In this document: positions 25,846 through 34,513 of the stretch, one piece after another
Layout of the letters: every line of letters starts with the position of its first letter
Numbering within the stretch: the stretch's first letter is position 1
Source: JACXVD01 sp020446665
GTDB lineage: Bacteria; Pseudomonadota; Alphaproteobacteria; Sphingomonadales; Sphingomonadaceae
Direction of reading: 5' to 3'
Length of the DNA stretch: 64,000 nt
NCBI GenBank assembly: GCA_041396905.1
Contig: JAWKXQ010000001.1
Coordinates: 1 to 64,000, forward strand
The notes under the pieces: generated by a model
What the model was told of the DNA's origin: nothing
What the model saw: only the letters and a program-made list of their open reading frames with translations
Databases searched by the model: none
Position numbers and translations under genes: made by a program

Positions 25846-26757
25846 ATGCGCAAACTGACCCATCTCGAACGGCTGGAAGCGGAAAGCATCCACATCATGC
25901 GCGAGGTCGTGGCGGAAACGACCAAGCCGGTGATGCTCTATTCCGTGGGCAAGGACAGCGCCGTGATGCTGCATCTGGCCAAGAAGGCATTCTACCCATC
26001 GCCGCCGCCTTTTCCGCTGCTGCATGTCGATACGACTTGGAAATTCAAGGACATGTATGCCCTGCGCGAGAAAGCCGCGCAGGATGCCGGGATGGAATTG
26101 CTGGTCTATCACAATCCCGAAGCGGAAGAGCGCGGGATCAACCCGTACGACCACGGCCCGCTGCACACCGATATGTGGAAGACGGAAGGGTTGAAGCAGG
26201 CGCTCGACAAATATGGTTTTGACGCAGCCTTTGGCGGCGCGCGTCGTGACGAGGAAAAGAGCCGCGCGAAAGAGCGCATTTTCTCCTTCCGCACGGCCAG
26301 CCATGGCTGGGACCCGAAGAACCAGCGCCCGGAAATCTGGAACCTCTATAATGCCCGCAAGGCGAAGGGAGAGAGCATCCGCGTCTTCCCGCTGTCCAAC
26401 TGGACCGAACTGGATATCTGGCAGTATATCATGAAGGAAAATATCGAGATCGTGCCGCTTTATTTCGCAGCGGAACGTCCGACCTTCATCTATGAAGGCG
26501 GGCTGTTCATGGCCGACGATATCGAACGGCTGGAAAAGGTGATGGGCAAGAAGCCCGACATCACCATGCGCTCTGTCCGGTTCCGCACATTGGGCTGTTT
26601 CCCGCTGACAGGCGCAGTGGAAAGCACTGCCTCCACCCTGTCCGAAGTGGTGCAGGAAACGCTGCTCACCACCACCAGCGAACGCCAGGGCCGTGTCATC
26701 GACAAGGATGAAGGCGGTGCCGGGATGGAGAAGAAGAAGCAGGAGGGGTACTTCTGA
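25846..26757 (+). CDS. cysD: sulfate adenylyltransferase subunit 2
   Basis: CysD is the ATP-pyrophosphatase-type subunit that forms adenosine 5'-phosphosulfate from sulfate and ATP, driven by the GTPase CysN. The 303-aa product has the PP-loop region VMLYSVGKDSAVMLHLAKKAF, then FPLLHVDTTWKFKDMY, DAAFGGARRDEEKSRAKERI and the ending KKKQEGYF. Length and motifs fit the family. The ATG at 25846 follows AAGGAAAATCC. Its stop overlaps the cysNC start. Confidence 0.97.
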   Translation: MRKLTHLERLEAESIHIMREVVAETTKPVMLYSVGKDSAVMLHLAKKAFYPSPPPFPLLHVDTTWKFKDMYALREKAAQDAGMELLVYHNPEAEERGINPYDHGPLHTDMWKTEGLKQALDKYGFDAAFGGARRDEEKSRAKERIFSFRTASHGWDPKNQRPEIWNLYNARKAKGESIRVFPLSNWTELDIWQYIMKENIEIVPLYFAAERPTFIYEGGLFMADDIERLEKVMGKKPDITMRSVRFRTLGCFPLTGAVESTASTLSEVVQETLLTTTSERQGRVIDKDEGGAGMEKKKQEGYF

Positions 26758-28676
26758 TGACACAGCAGAATTCAGAACCCGTCTACAAGGTCGATGCCCT
26801 CATTGCCGAGGATATCGACGCCTATCTTGAGCAGCACCAGAACAAGGAATTGCTGCGCTTCATCACTTGCGGCAGCGTGGATGATGGCAAATCGACCCTG
26901 ATCGGGCGGTTGCTGTATGATTCCAAGATGATCTTCGAAGATCAGCTGGCTTCGCTGGAAAGCGACAGCAAGAAGGTGGGCACGCAGGGGCAGGAAATCG
27001 ACTTTGCGCTGCTGGTCGATGGCCTTGCCGCTGAACGCGAACAGGGCATCACTATCGATGTCGCCTATCGCTTCTTCGGGACGGAAAAGCGCAAATTCAT
27101 TGTCGCGGACTGCCCGGGGCATGAACAATATACGCGCAATATGGTTACCGGCGCTTCCACTGCCGATCTGGCCGTGATCCTGATCGATGCGCGCAAGGGC
27201 GTGCTGGTGCAGACGCGCCGCCATTCCTATATCTGCCACCTGCTGGGCATCCGCAACATCGTGCTGGCCGTGAACAAGATGGACCTGATCGACTATGATC
27301 AGGCGCAGTACGATGCGATTGTCGCCGATTACAAAGCCTTTGCCGACGAGATCGGGATCGAAAGCTTCGTCGCCATGCCGATCAGCGGCTTCAAGGGTGA
27401 CAATATCACGGCCAATTCGGAAAATACGCCGTGGTATGACGGGCAACCGCTGGTCGAGCATCTTGAAACGGTGGAGCTCAACAACACGCTCAATCAGGCC
27501 AAGGCGTTCCGCATGCCGGTGCAATGGGTCAACCGCCCGAATCTCGATTTCCGTGGCTTCTCTGGCCTGATTTCGACCGGGACGGTGAAACCCGGTGACG
27601 CGGTGCGCGTGCTGCCTTCGGGCAAGACGAGCACGGTCAAGAGCATCGTGACTTTTGACGGCGAACAGGACGAAGCCGTGGCTGGCCAGTCGGTTACGAT
27701 CTGTCTTGCAGACGAAGTCGATTGTTCGCGCGGGGATGTGCTGGCAACCTCTGACGCACCGCCGGAAGCGTCTGACCAGTTCGAAACGACGCTGGTATGG
27801 ATGAATGACGAGGCGATGAAGCCGGGGCGCGGTTACTGGCTGAAAATGGGCAGCCAGATGGTCACCGCCACGGTCCAGCATCCGAAATACGAGATCAACA
27901 TCAATACGATGGACCATCTCGCTGCCAAGACGCTGGAACTGAATTCCATCGGCGTCGCGGAACTGGCGACGGACAAGCCGATCGTGTTTGAACCCTATGC
28001 CGATAATCGCGCGCTGGGTGGCTTCATCCTGATCGACAAGATCACCAATGCCACGGTGGCAGCGGGGATGCTGCATTTCAGCCTGCGCCGGGCGCAGAAT
28101 GTCCATTGGCAGCCGACCGACATCACCCGTGAAAGCCACGCGGCGATGAAGAACCAGACACCGCGCGTGCTGTGGTTCACTGGCCTGTCCGGTTCGGGCA
28201 AATCAACCATAGCCAATGAAGTGGAAAAGCGGCTCAATCTGATGAACCGCCACACTTTCCTGCTCGATGGCGACAATGTCCGCCACGGGCTGAACAAGGA
28301 TCTTGGCTTTACCGAAGCGGACCGGATCGAGAATATCCGCCGCGTGGGCGAAGTGGCCAAGCTGATGAATGATGCCGGGCTGATCGTGCTGACCGCCTTT
28401 ATCAGCCCCTTCCGCGCAGAGCGGCGGATGGTGCGCGATATGCTGCCCGAAGGCGAATTTATCGAAATCTTCGTCGATACGCCGCTGGAAGTGGCAGAGC
28501 AGCGCGATGTGAAGGGCCTCTACAAGAAGGCGCGTTCGGGCCAACTCAAGAACTTCACCGGCATTGACAGCCCCTATGAAGAGCCAGAAGCACCGGAAAT
28601 CCGTGTAAACACGGTGGAAATGTCAATCGAGGAAGCAGCCGAGTATATCATCCGCGCCATCCTGCCGCTGAAATAG
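26757..28676 (+). CDS. cysNC: bifunctional sulfate adenylyltransferase subunit 1/APS kinase
   Basis: The 639-aa fusion joins CysN (GTPase) and CysC. The GTPase part has GSVDDGKST (P-loop), EREQGITIDVAYR, DCPGHEQY and NKMDL. The C-terminal 175 residues are APS kinase: GLSGSGKSTIANEV (about 475-488), FLLDGDNVRHGLNKDLGF and FVDTPLEVAEQRD. Together with CysD it makes PAPS from sulfate. An intrinsic terminator overlaps the stop codon, so the genes downstream may receive only part of the transcripts. Confidence 0.97.
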   Translation: MTQQNSEPVYKVDALIAEDIDAYLEQHQNKELLRFITCGSVDDGKSTLIGRLLYDSKMIFEDQLASLESDSKKVGTQGQEIDFALLVDGLAAEREQGITIDVAYRFFGTEKRKFIVADCPGHEQYTRNMVTGASTADLAVILIDARKGVLVQTRRHSYICHLLGIRNIVLAVNKMDLIDYDQAQYDAIVADYKAFADEIGIESFVAMPISGFKGDNITANSENTPWYDGQPLVEHLETVELNNTLNQAKAFRMPVQWVNRPNLDFRGFSGLISTGTVKPGDAVRVLPSGKTSTVKSIVTFDGEQDEAVAGQSVTICLADEVDCSRGDVLATSDAPPEASDQFETTLVWMNDEAMKPGRGYWLKMGSQMVTATVQHPKYEININTMDHLAAKTLELNSIGVAELATDKPIVFEPYADNRALGGFILIDKITNATVAAGMLHFSLRRAQNVHWQPTDITRESHAAMKNQTPRVLWFTGLSGSGKSTIANEVEKRLNLMNRHTFLLDGDNVRHGLNKDLGFTEADRIENIRRVGEVAKLMNDAGLIVLTAFISPFRAERRMVRDMLPEGEFIEIFVDTPLEVAEQRDVKGLYKKARSGQLKNFTGIDSPYEEPEAPEIRVNTVEMSIEEAAEYIIRAILPLK

Positions 28677-28690
28677 GCGGCAGGATTTTT
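28659..28690 (+). terminator. intrinsic terminator overlapping the cysNC stop
   Basis: ATCCTGCCGC (28659-28668) pairs perfectly with GCGGCAGGAT (28677-28686) around an 8-nt loop that contains the TAG stop, followed by TTTTT. This is a textbook Rho-independent terminator inside what otherwise looks like one operon. Confidence 0.82.
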
Positions 28691-28706
28691 CGAAAGGTCC
28701 GAACCA

Positions 28707-28988
28707 ATGTTTCTGTTCAAGGGGCAAGAGGCGCATAGCCGCTCGCTGGCCAAGGCGGTCAGCTGGCGGGTGCTGGGCAGCCTCGACACATTCGGGCTGG
28801 GCTGGCTGTTTACCGGCAGCCTCAAGGCAGCGGGGGCCATTGCCGGCACCGAAGTGCTGACGAAAATGGTGCTGTATTATTTCCATGAACGGGCATGGGC
28901 CTCGGTCGGCTGGGGCATGACCAGGGAAGAAGCCGCGGCGACAGAGCCGCCCACGATTGCAGAGATTATCGAAGAAGGTGGACAATGA
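28707..28988 (+). CDS. DUF2061 membrane protein
   Basis: The 93-aa product has the DUF2061 pattern: RSLAKAVSWRVLGSLDTFGLGWLFTG (first span), AGAIAGTEVLTKMVLYYFHERAW (second span) and an acidic C-terminus. DUF2061 proteins often sit in sulfate-assimilation operons, as here between cysNC and cysQ, but their function is not established. The ATG at 28707 lies 16 bases after the T run of the terminator, with AAAGG nearby. The stop overlaps the cysQ start (ATGA). Confidence 0.88.
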   Translation: MFLFKGQEAHSRSLAKAVSWRVLGSLDTFGLGWLFTGSLKAAGAIAGTEVLTKMVLYYFHERAWASVGWGMTREEAAATEPPTIAEIIEEGGQ

Positions 28989-29716
28989 CTGACGCAGAAC
29001 TCGCCGCACATCTGGCCGAGCAGGCTGGCAAAATCCTGCTGCAGGTGCGCGCCTCAGCCATGTTTGAAGGCAAGGCGCTGGGCAAGGCCGGCGATGCTAC
29101 GGCCAATGAATTCCTGTGCCACGCACTGCGCGCGCAGCGGCCCGAAGACGGGCTCCTCTCCGAAGAGGAGAAGGACAATGAGGCGCGGCTTGGCCAGGAA
29201 CGCGTGTGGATCGTCGATCCGGTCGATGGCACCCGCGAATATGGCGAGGAACGGACCGACTGGGCGGTGCATGTCGCGCTGGCGGTGAATGGCAAGCCGG
29301 AAATCGGCGCAGTCGCACTGCCGGGTCTCGACACGGTGCTGCGCACGGACGCGCCGATTGCCGTGCCGGAAGCCGCCGCAGTGCCGCGCATGGTCGTCAG
29401 CCGTACACGCCCGGCCAGGGAAGCGGTCGCCGTGGCGGAAAAGCTCGGGGCAGAGCTGGTTCCGATGGGCAGCGCAGGGGCCAAGGCGATGGCGGTGGTG
29501 CGCGGCGAAGCGGAAATCTATCTGCACACGGGCGGGCAATATGAATGGGACAGCTGCGCCCCGGCGGCGGTTGCGCTGGCCCATGGCCTGCATGCCAGCC
29601 GCGTCGATGGCAGCCCGCTGGTCTATAATCAGGCAGACACTTACATGCCCGATTTGCTGATCTGCCGCCCCGAATATGCGGAAAAGGTGCTGGCGCTGGT
29701 CGCTGAAATGGGCTGA
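28985..29716 (+). CDS. cysQ: 3'(2'),5'-bisphosphate nucleotidase
   Basis: CysQ hydrolyses PAP (3'-phosphoadenosine 5'-phosphate), the by-product of PAPS use, and belongs to the lithium-sensitive inositol-monophosphatase superfamily. The 243-aa product shows the metal-binding elements LLSEEEKDNEARL, IVDPVDGTREYGEERTDWAVHVAL and QYEWDSCAPAAVALAHG. The ATG at 28985 overlaps the DUF2061 stop. Context with cysD and cysNC supports this over other phosphatases of the superfamily. Confidence 0.92.
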   Translation: MTDAELAAHLAEQAGKILLQVRASAMFEGKALGKAGDATANEFLCHALRAQRPEDGLLSEEEKDNEARLGQERVWIVDPVDGTREYGEERTDWAVHVALAVNGKPEIGAVALPGLDTVLRTDAPIAVPEAAAVPRMVVSRTRPAREAVAVAEKLGAELVPMGSAGAKAMAVVRGEAEIYLHTGGQYEWDSCAPAAVALAHGLHASRVDGSPLVYNQADTYMPDLLICRPEYAEKVLALVAEMG

Positions 29717-29743
29717 ATGGGTCCTGCATAAAGGAGCAGGATC

Positions 29744-30517
29744 TTGACCAGACTGGACGGCAAGCGCGCCATCATCACCGGCGCGGCACAGGGTATTGGC
29801 GCAGCCATTGCAGAGCGTTTCGCCAGCGAGGGCGCGCAGCTGATCCTTGCTGATCGCAATGCTGACAAAGTGGCTGCGCTGGCTGAAAGGCTCGGGCAGC
29901 TTGCGCTCACCGTGGATGTTGCCGACAGCGCGCAGCTCGATGCGCTGTTCGCCCTTGCGGCGGAGAGCTGGGGCGGGCTGGATATTCTGGTCAACAATGC
30001 CGGTGTCACTCATGCGGCCACGCTGGATGAACTGGCGGAAGAGGATTTTGACCGCGTGCTGGCGATCAATGCCCGCGCGCCGCTGCTCGCGACCCAGCGC
30101 GCGGCGCGGCTGATGGAGCGGGGCGGGGCAGTGATCAACATGTCCTCGGTCAATGCCCGGCTCGCGATCCCTGACCAGATACCTTACGTCGTTTCCAAGG
30201 GCGCGCTGGCGCAGATCACCAATGTCACCGCGCTGGCGCTGGCTGATCGCGGCATTCGCGTGAATGCCATCGGGCCGGGCACGATCCTAACGGAAATGGC
30301 GCTGGGGATCATGTCGGACGATGCGGCAAAGCAGAAGATCATTAGCCGCACGCCAATGGGGCGGCTGGGCAGCGTGGAGGAAGTGGCCGCCATCGCCGTA
30401 TTCCTCGCCAGCGAGGAAAGCTCCTACATCACCGGGCAGACCATCTACGCCGATGGCGGGCGGCTGGGGCTGAACTACACCGTGCCGGTGGCCGAAACGA
30501 GGAATGACGAGACATGA
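29744..30517 (+). CDS. SDR-family NAD(P)-dependent oxidoreductase
   Basis: A classical short-chain dehydrogenase of 257 aa: cofactor motif TGAAQGIG, NNAG, and catalytic Ser-Tyr-Lys in INMSSVNARL and PYVVSKGALAQ. The C-terminus ITGQTIYADGGRLGLNY is typical. The start is TTG at 29744, behind AAGGAGCAGGATC. The stop overlaps the thiolase-like gene start (ATGA), which suggests a shared pathway in acyl-CoA or steroid/terpenoid breakdown. The substrate cannot be read from the sequence. Confidence 0.88.
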   Translation: MTRLDGKRAIITGAAQGIGAAIAERFASEGAQLILADRNADKVAALAERLGQLALTVDVADSAQLDALFALAAESWGGLDILVNNAGVTHAATLDELAEEDFDRVLAINARAPLLATQRAARLMERGGAVINMSSVNARLAIPDQIPYVVSKGALAQITNVTALALADRGIRVNAIGPGTILTEMALGIMSDDAAKQKIISRTPMGRLGSVEEVAAIAVFLASEESSYITGQTIYADGGRLGLNYTVPVAETRNDET

Positions 30518-32019
30518 CTGCCAATCCCGAATGCGTGCCGGTGATCGTCGGTGTCGGGCAGATCAATGACCGGCCTGACAACCCGCTGGAAGGGCTGGAT
30601 TCGGCGCAGCTGATGGCCGAGGCTTTGCGGCTGGCTGATGCCGATGCGGGCGGCGGCTGGCTGGCCGATGCGGGCGGCCTGGCGGTGGTGCAGCAGATTT
30701 CCATGCCCGCGCTCAACCCCTGCGCGCCGCGCGTGGCACAGGCGCTGGGGATCGACCCGGCGCAAAGCAGCGATACCGAACTGCCCCATGGCGACAGCCC
30801 GGTGCGGCTGCTTGACGAAGCGGCGGGCCGCATTGCGCGCGGGGAAAGCCGGATCGAGCTTGTGACCGGCGGAGAGGCCCTGCGCACTGCCGGTGCCCGG
30901 GCCAAGGCCGCCGCTGCGCAAGGGGGTGGCAAGGCGAAAAGCGCGCTGCAACAGGCAACCGAATCTGTGAAGCAAGGCTATCGCCAGCGTTATGGGCTGA
31001 CGCTGCCGACCGATGTCTATCCCCTCTATGAAAATGCCCTGCGCGCGTCGCTGGGGCAGACATTGGCAGAGGGGCAGGCGGAAAGCGGCGCGATCTGGTC
31101 GCTGATGTCGCAAGTGGCCGCGCAAACCCCCTCCGCCTGGCTGCGACGGGTGGTCAGCGCAGAGGAAGTGGCGCAGCCGAGTGCCGATAATCGCCCGATT
31201 GCCCATCCCTATACCAAGCTGATGGTGGCCAATTCCGCGGTCAATCAGGGGGCGGGCTTCATCGTCACCAGCCTTGCCGAAGCGCGGCGGCGCGGCGTGG
31301 ATGTGTCGCGGCTGGTCTATGTCGGTCATGGTGCGGCAGCGCAGGAGCCCTATGACTTTCTCGCCCGCGCCAATTACCATTCTTCCCCCAGTATCGAAGT
31401 GACGATCCGCGAGGCCATGGCACGCAACGGGGTTGCGACCGGCGATCTTGATCATGTGGAGCTTTATAGCTGCTTCCCCTGCGTGCCAAAAATGGCGCGG
31501 CGGGTGCTCGGCTGGCCGCTGGATAAGCCCGTGACAGTGTTTGGCGGGCTGACCTTTGGCGGCGGGCCGATCGCCAATTACATGAGCCATGCCATTGCCT
31601 GCATGGTTGAAAAGCTGCGCGATGGTGGGGGCAAGGGGCTGCTGTTCGGCAATGGCGGCTATGCCACCACCTATCACGCGATTGTGCTGTCGGCAGAGCC
31701 ATTTGCAGAAGCGGGGAGCTGGCAGGATTTCGATTGCCAGCACATTGCCGATGCAAGGCGCGGCCCGGTCCCGCCGCTGGTGAAAGACTATACCGGCCCC
31801 GCCACGCTGGAGACATGGACTGTCCATTACCAGCGCGACGGATCGCCCCGCTCCGGCACGGTGGTGACGCTGACCCCGGCGGGCGAACGCACATTGGCAC
31901 TGGTCGCGGCGGAAGACAGCGCGATGATCGAACGGCTGACCAGCGGCGCGGAAGACCCGGTGGGGATGGCTGGCGAAGTGGTGGCCGGCGAGGATGGCCT
32001 GCTGTTCTGGCGGGGTTAG
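30514..32019 (+). CDS. thiolase-like acetyl-CoA acetyltransferase family protein
   Basis: The 501-aa product starts with VPVIVGVGQINDRPDN and belongs to the thiolase-like superfamily of the SCP-x/lipid-transfer type, with the C-terminal segments LYSCFPCVPKMARRVLGW (Cys at the position of the family's active-site region), FGGLTFGGGPIANYMSHAIACM and LFGNGGYATTYHAIVLS. It likely cleaves or condenses acyl-CoA together with the coupled SDR upstream. Compared with catabolic thiolases it is about 100 aa longer, with a C-terminal OB-like extension (VHYQRDGSPRSGTVVTLTPAG). Confidence 0.82.
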   Translation: MTANPECVPVIVGVGQINDRPDNPLEGLDSAQLMAEALRLADADAGGGWLADAGGLAVVQQISMPALNPCAPRVAQALGIDPAQSSDTELPHGDSPVRLLDEAAGRIARGESRIELVTGGEALRTAGARAKAAAAQGGGKAKSALQQATESVKQGYRQRYGLTLPTDVYPLYENALRASLGQTLAEGQAESGAIWSLMSQVAAQTPSAWLRRVVSAEEVAQPSADNRPIAHPYTKLMVANSAVNQGAGFIVTSLAEARRRGVDVSRLVYVGHGAAAQEPYDFLARANYHSSPSIEVTIREAMARNGVATGDLDHVELYSCFPCVPKMARRVLGWPLDKPVTVFGGLTFGGGPIANYMSHAIACMVEKLRDGGGKGLLFGNGGYATTYHAIVLSAEPFAEAGSWQDFDCQHIADARRGPVPPLVKDYTGPATLETWTVHYQRDGSPRSGTVVTLTPAGERTLALVAAEDSAMIERLTSGAEDPVGMAGEVVAGEDGLLFWRG

Positions 32020-32035
32020 AGCTTAGCTCAATCGC

Positions 32036-32905
32036 TCAATCTTCATTGCGAAGCGCGAAGTCCCGATGCAATCCGGTTGCTATCTCCCGCAGGCCTTTTG
32101 CGTCGCCCTGCCATCCCGGCGCGATCCGCAAGCCGATCCGGCGGCTGTAATCATAACCTGCGACGCCCAGTACGGCGGTGCCATCCGCCACATAACTGCG
32201 CGGCGCATTGGTGATCCCTACGCCTGCCGCGACCATGCGGATGCAGCGTGCATCATCCGGGCTGCGCAGGGAAAAGCGCGGGCGCACCCGGTGGCGGGTG
32301 AAGAAGCGGCTGGTTTCCTCCAGCAATTCGCAATTGCGCCGGGCAATCATGATCTCGCTTGCCAGCGCCTCTGGCTCCACCCGCGCATGTCCGGCCAGCC
32401 GGTGATGGGTGGCAACCAGCATGGTATAGGGTTCTTCCACCAGCATCACGTCGCCATCCTCCAGCTCGCGCAGCAGGGTCAGCGCGGCATGGATGCGCCC
32501 GCTGCCCAGCGCCGCGCGCAGTTCCGCTTCGCTGCCATCGACCAGTTCGAGCGAGAATTGCCCGGACAGTGCGGCCATGATCGTTTCCAGCATCGGCGCT
32601 GCGATAGACCGCAGCACGCCCAGCTTCAGCTCCGGCCAGTCAGAGGGCTGGGTCTGCGCGAAACTGTCTGCCGCCTGGAAATTCCGCTCCAGCTCGCGCG
32701 CAATGGGCAGGAATTTGCCGCCCGCTTCGGTCAGGCGAATGCGCCGCCGGTTGCGCACGAACAGGCGGCTACCCACCAGCCGTTCCAGCTCGGCAATGCC
32801 GGCAGACAGCGTCGGTTGCGTCACGCGGATGCGGGTGGCGGCCTGGGTGAAGCTGCCTGCGTCAACCACAGCAAGGAACTGGCGTATGTGAGTGCGCTTT
32901 ATCAT
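32036..32905 (-). CDS. LysR-family transcriptional regulator
   Basis: The 289-aa product has an N-terminal LysR HTH (IRQFLAVVDAGSFTQAATRIRVTQPTLSAGIAELERLVGSRLF) and a substrate-binding domain with the usual two-lobe pattern. It is divergent from the isovaleryl-CoA dehydrogenase gene across 100 bp, the normal LysR arrangement, so control of ivd and the carboxylase genes is likely. The effector is unknown. Its stop converges with the thiolase-like gene with 16 bases between. Confidence 0.92.
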   Translation of the reverse strand: MIKRTHIRQFLAVVDAGSFTQAATRIRVTQPTLSAGIAELERLVGSRLFVRNRRRIRLTEAGGKFLPIARELERNFQAADSFAQTQPSDWPELKLGVLRSIAAPMLETIMAALSGQFSLELVDGSEAELRAALGSGRIHAALTLLRELEDGDVMLVEEPYTMLVATHHRLAGHARVEPEALASEIMIARRNCELLEETSRFFTRHRVRPRFSLRSPDDARCIRMVAAGVGITNAPRSYVADGTAVLGVAGYDYSRRIGLRIAPGWQGDAKGLREIATGLHRDFALRNED

Positions 32906-33005
32906 AGAAAAAATCTATATTACTTTGCGCAAGCTTTCAATTTTCCTTTGCCACCATTCCGCACTATCTTCGCTTTTTCGGCTGCCAGCGGTGAGAGGAT
33001 AGACC
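32906..33005. promoter_or_regulatory. divergent lysR/ivd promoter region
   Basis: This AT-rich 100-bp gap holds both promoters. An 8-bp palindrome TTGCGCAA (about 32922-32929) flanked by T and A runs is the best candidate for LysR-type contact (T-N11-A type), but the exact site is not certain. Confidence 0.4.
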
Positions 33006-34175
33006 ATGCGCGCGACCCCCGATTTCGATTTCAACCTTGGCGAAAATGCCGACATGATCCGCGAGACCACGGCGCGTTTTGCCGATGAGAAGATCATGCC
33101 GCTCGCGGACAAGATTGACCGTGACGACTGGTTCCCGCGCGAGGAATTGTGGCCCGCCATGGGCGCGCTGGGCCTGCACGGCATCACGGTGGAGGAAGAA
33201 TGGGGCGGGCTGGGCCTTGGCTATCTCGAACATGTCGTCGCCTGCGAGGAAATCGGTCGAGCCAGCGCCAGCATCGGCCTGTCCTATGGCGCGCATTCCA
33301 ATCTCTGCGTCAACCAGATCCGCCGCTGGGGCAATCCTGACCAGAAGGCGAAATATCTGCCCAAGCTGATCAGCGGCGAACATCTCGGCAGTCTGGCGAT
33401 GAGCGAGGCCGGGGCCGGGTCGGATGTGGTGAGCATGAAATTGCGCGCCGATCCGGTCGCGGGCGGATACCGGCTCAACGGCACCAAATTCTGGATCACC
33501 AATGCCACCTATGCCGATGTGCTGGTCGTCTATGCCAAGACCGCGCCCGATGGCGGCAGCCGGGGCATCACCGCTTTCCTGATCGAAAAGGGGATGGAAG
33601 GTTTCTCCATCGGCCAGAAGATCGACAAGATGGGCAATCGCGGCAGCCCCACGGCAGAGCTGGTGTTCGAAGATTGTTTCGTGCCCGAAGAGAACATCAT
33701 GGGCCCGCTGCATGGCGGCGTGGGCGTGCTGATGAGCGGGCTGGATTATGAACGCATCGTGCTGTCAGGCGGCCCGCTGGGGCTGATGCAGGCCTGCCTC
33801 GATGTCGTCATCCCCTATGTCCGCGAACGCAAGCAGTTCGGCAAGCCGATCGGCAGCTTCCAGCTGATGCAGGCCAAGGTGGCGGATATGTACGCCGCGC
33901 TGCAAAGTGCGCGGTCCTATGTCTATGCCGTGGCCAAGGCGGCGGATGCCGGGCAGACTACCCGTTTCGACGCAGCAGGCGCGATCCTGAAGGCATCGGA
34001 AAGCGCCGTGATGTGCGCCAATGAAGCGGTGCAGGCGCTGGGCGGGGCAGGCTATACCAAGGACTGGCCGGTCGAACGCTATTACCGCGACGCAAAGCTG
34101 CTTGATATCGGCGCAGGCACGAACGAAATCCGCCGGATGCTGATCGGGCGCGAACTGATCGGGGCGGCGGGGTGA
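33006..34175 (+). CDS. ivd: isovaleryl-CoA dehydrogenase
   Basis: An acyl-CoA dehydrogenase of 389 aa that oxidises isovaleryl-CoA to 3-methylcrotonyl-CoA in leucine breakdown. FAD/substrate motifs are AMSEAGAGSDVVSMK and FWITNATYADVLVVYAKT; the catalytic Glu is expected in GLDYERIVLSGGPLG, where the isovaleryl branch places it. C-terminal RYYRDAKLLDIGAGTNEIRRMLIGREL is typical. Assignment to isovaleryl over other acyl-CoA substrates rests on this motif and on the methylcrotonyl-CoA carboxylase genes downstream. Confidence 0.92.
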   Translation: MRATPDFDFNLGENADMIRETTARFADEKIMPLADKIDRDDWFPREELWPAMGALGLHGITVEEEWGGLGLGYLEHVVACEEIGRASASIGLSYGAHSNLCVNQIRRWGNPDQKAKYLPKLISGEHLGSLAMSEAGAGSDVVSMKLRADPVAGGYRLNGTKFWITNATYADVLVVYAKTAPDGGSRGITAFLIEKGMEGFSIGQKIDKMGNRGSPTAELVFEDCFVPEENIMGPLHGGVGVLMSGLDYERIVLSGGPLGLMQACLDVVIPYVRERKQFGKPIGSFQLMQAKVADMYAALQSARSYVYAVAKAADAGQTTRFDAAGAILKASESAVMCANEAVQALGGAGYTKDWPVERYYRDAKLLDIGAGTNEIRRMLIGRELIGAAG

Positions 34176-34513
34176 TCTGGCTCCAAATATCGGCGATTGT
34201 GATGGTGCTGACCGGGATCGGTCATTCTACCTACGCATATCGCCGGTTTTTGCTGCCTTTGCTCACGGGGCCAGAGCCCGCGCCGCACCTCAATGCGATC
34301 AATAAATACTCATGGCATGGGGTTGGGTTCTTCATGGTCCTCAATGGCGCGATGGTCGCTTGGCCGCAAACGCCTTCTCTGATTGTCACAATTTCGGGGC
34401 TGTTCTGGATTGCCATGGGGATTGCTGATCTCGTTATCGCAAGAGGCAAGCATGTGGCGTGGGTGCTTTTGGTGGCTGCGGGCGCGACCTCTCTCATAGG
34501 GACTCAAACATGA
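34172..34513 (+). CDS. small four-helix membrane protein
   Basis: The 113-aa product starts at GTG 34172, overlapping the ivd stop, and ends overlapping the carboxylase start. It has about four hydrophobic segments (WLQISAIVMVLTGIGHSTY, WHGVGFFMVLNGAMVAW, LIVTISGLFWIAMGIADLVI, VAWVLLVAAGATSLIG). No family is recognised. Coupling on both sides suggests it is expressed with the leucine pathway. It may be a passenger or a transport/membrane subunit. Confidence 0.75.
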   Translation: MIWLQISAIVMVLTGIGHSTYAYRRFLLPLLTGPEPAPHLNAINKYSWHGVGFFMVLNGAMVAWPQTPSLIVTISGLFWIAMGIADLVIARGKHVAWVLLVAAGATSLIGTQT

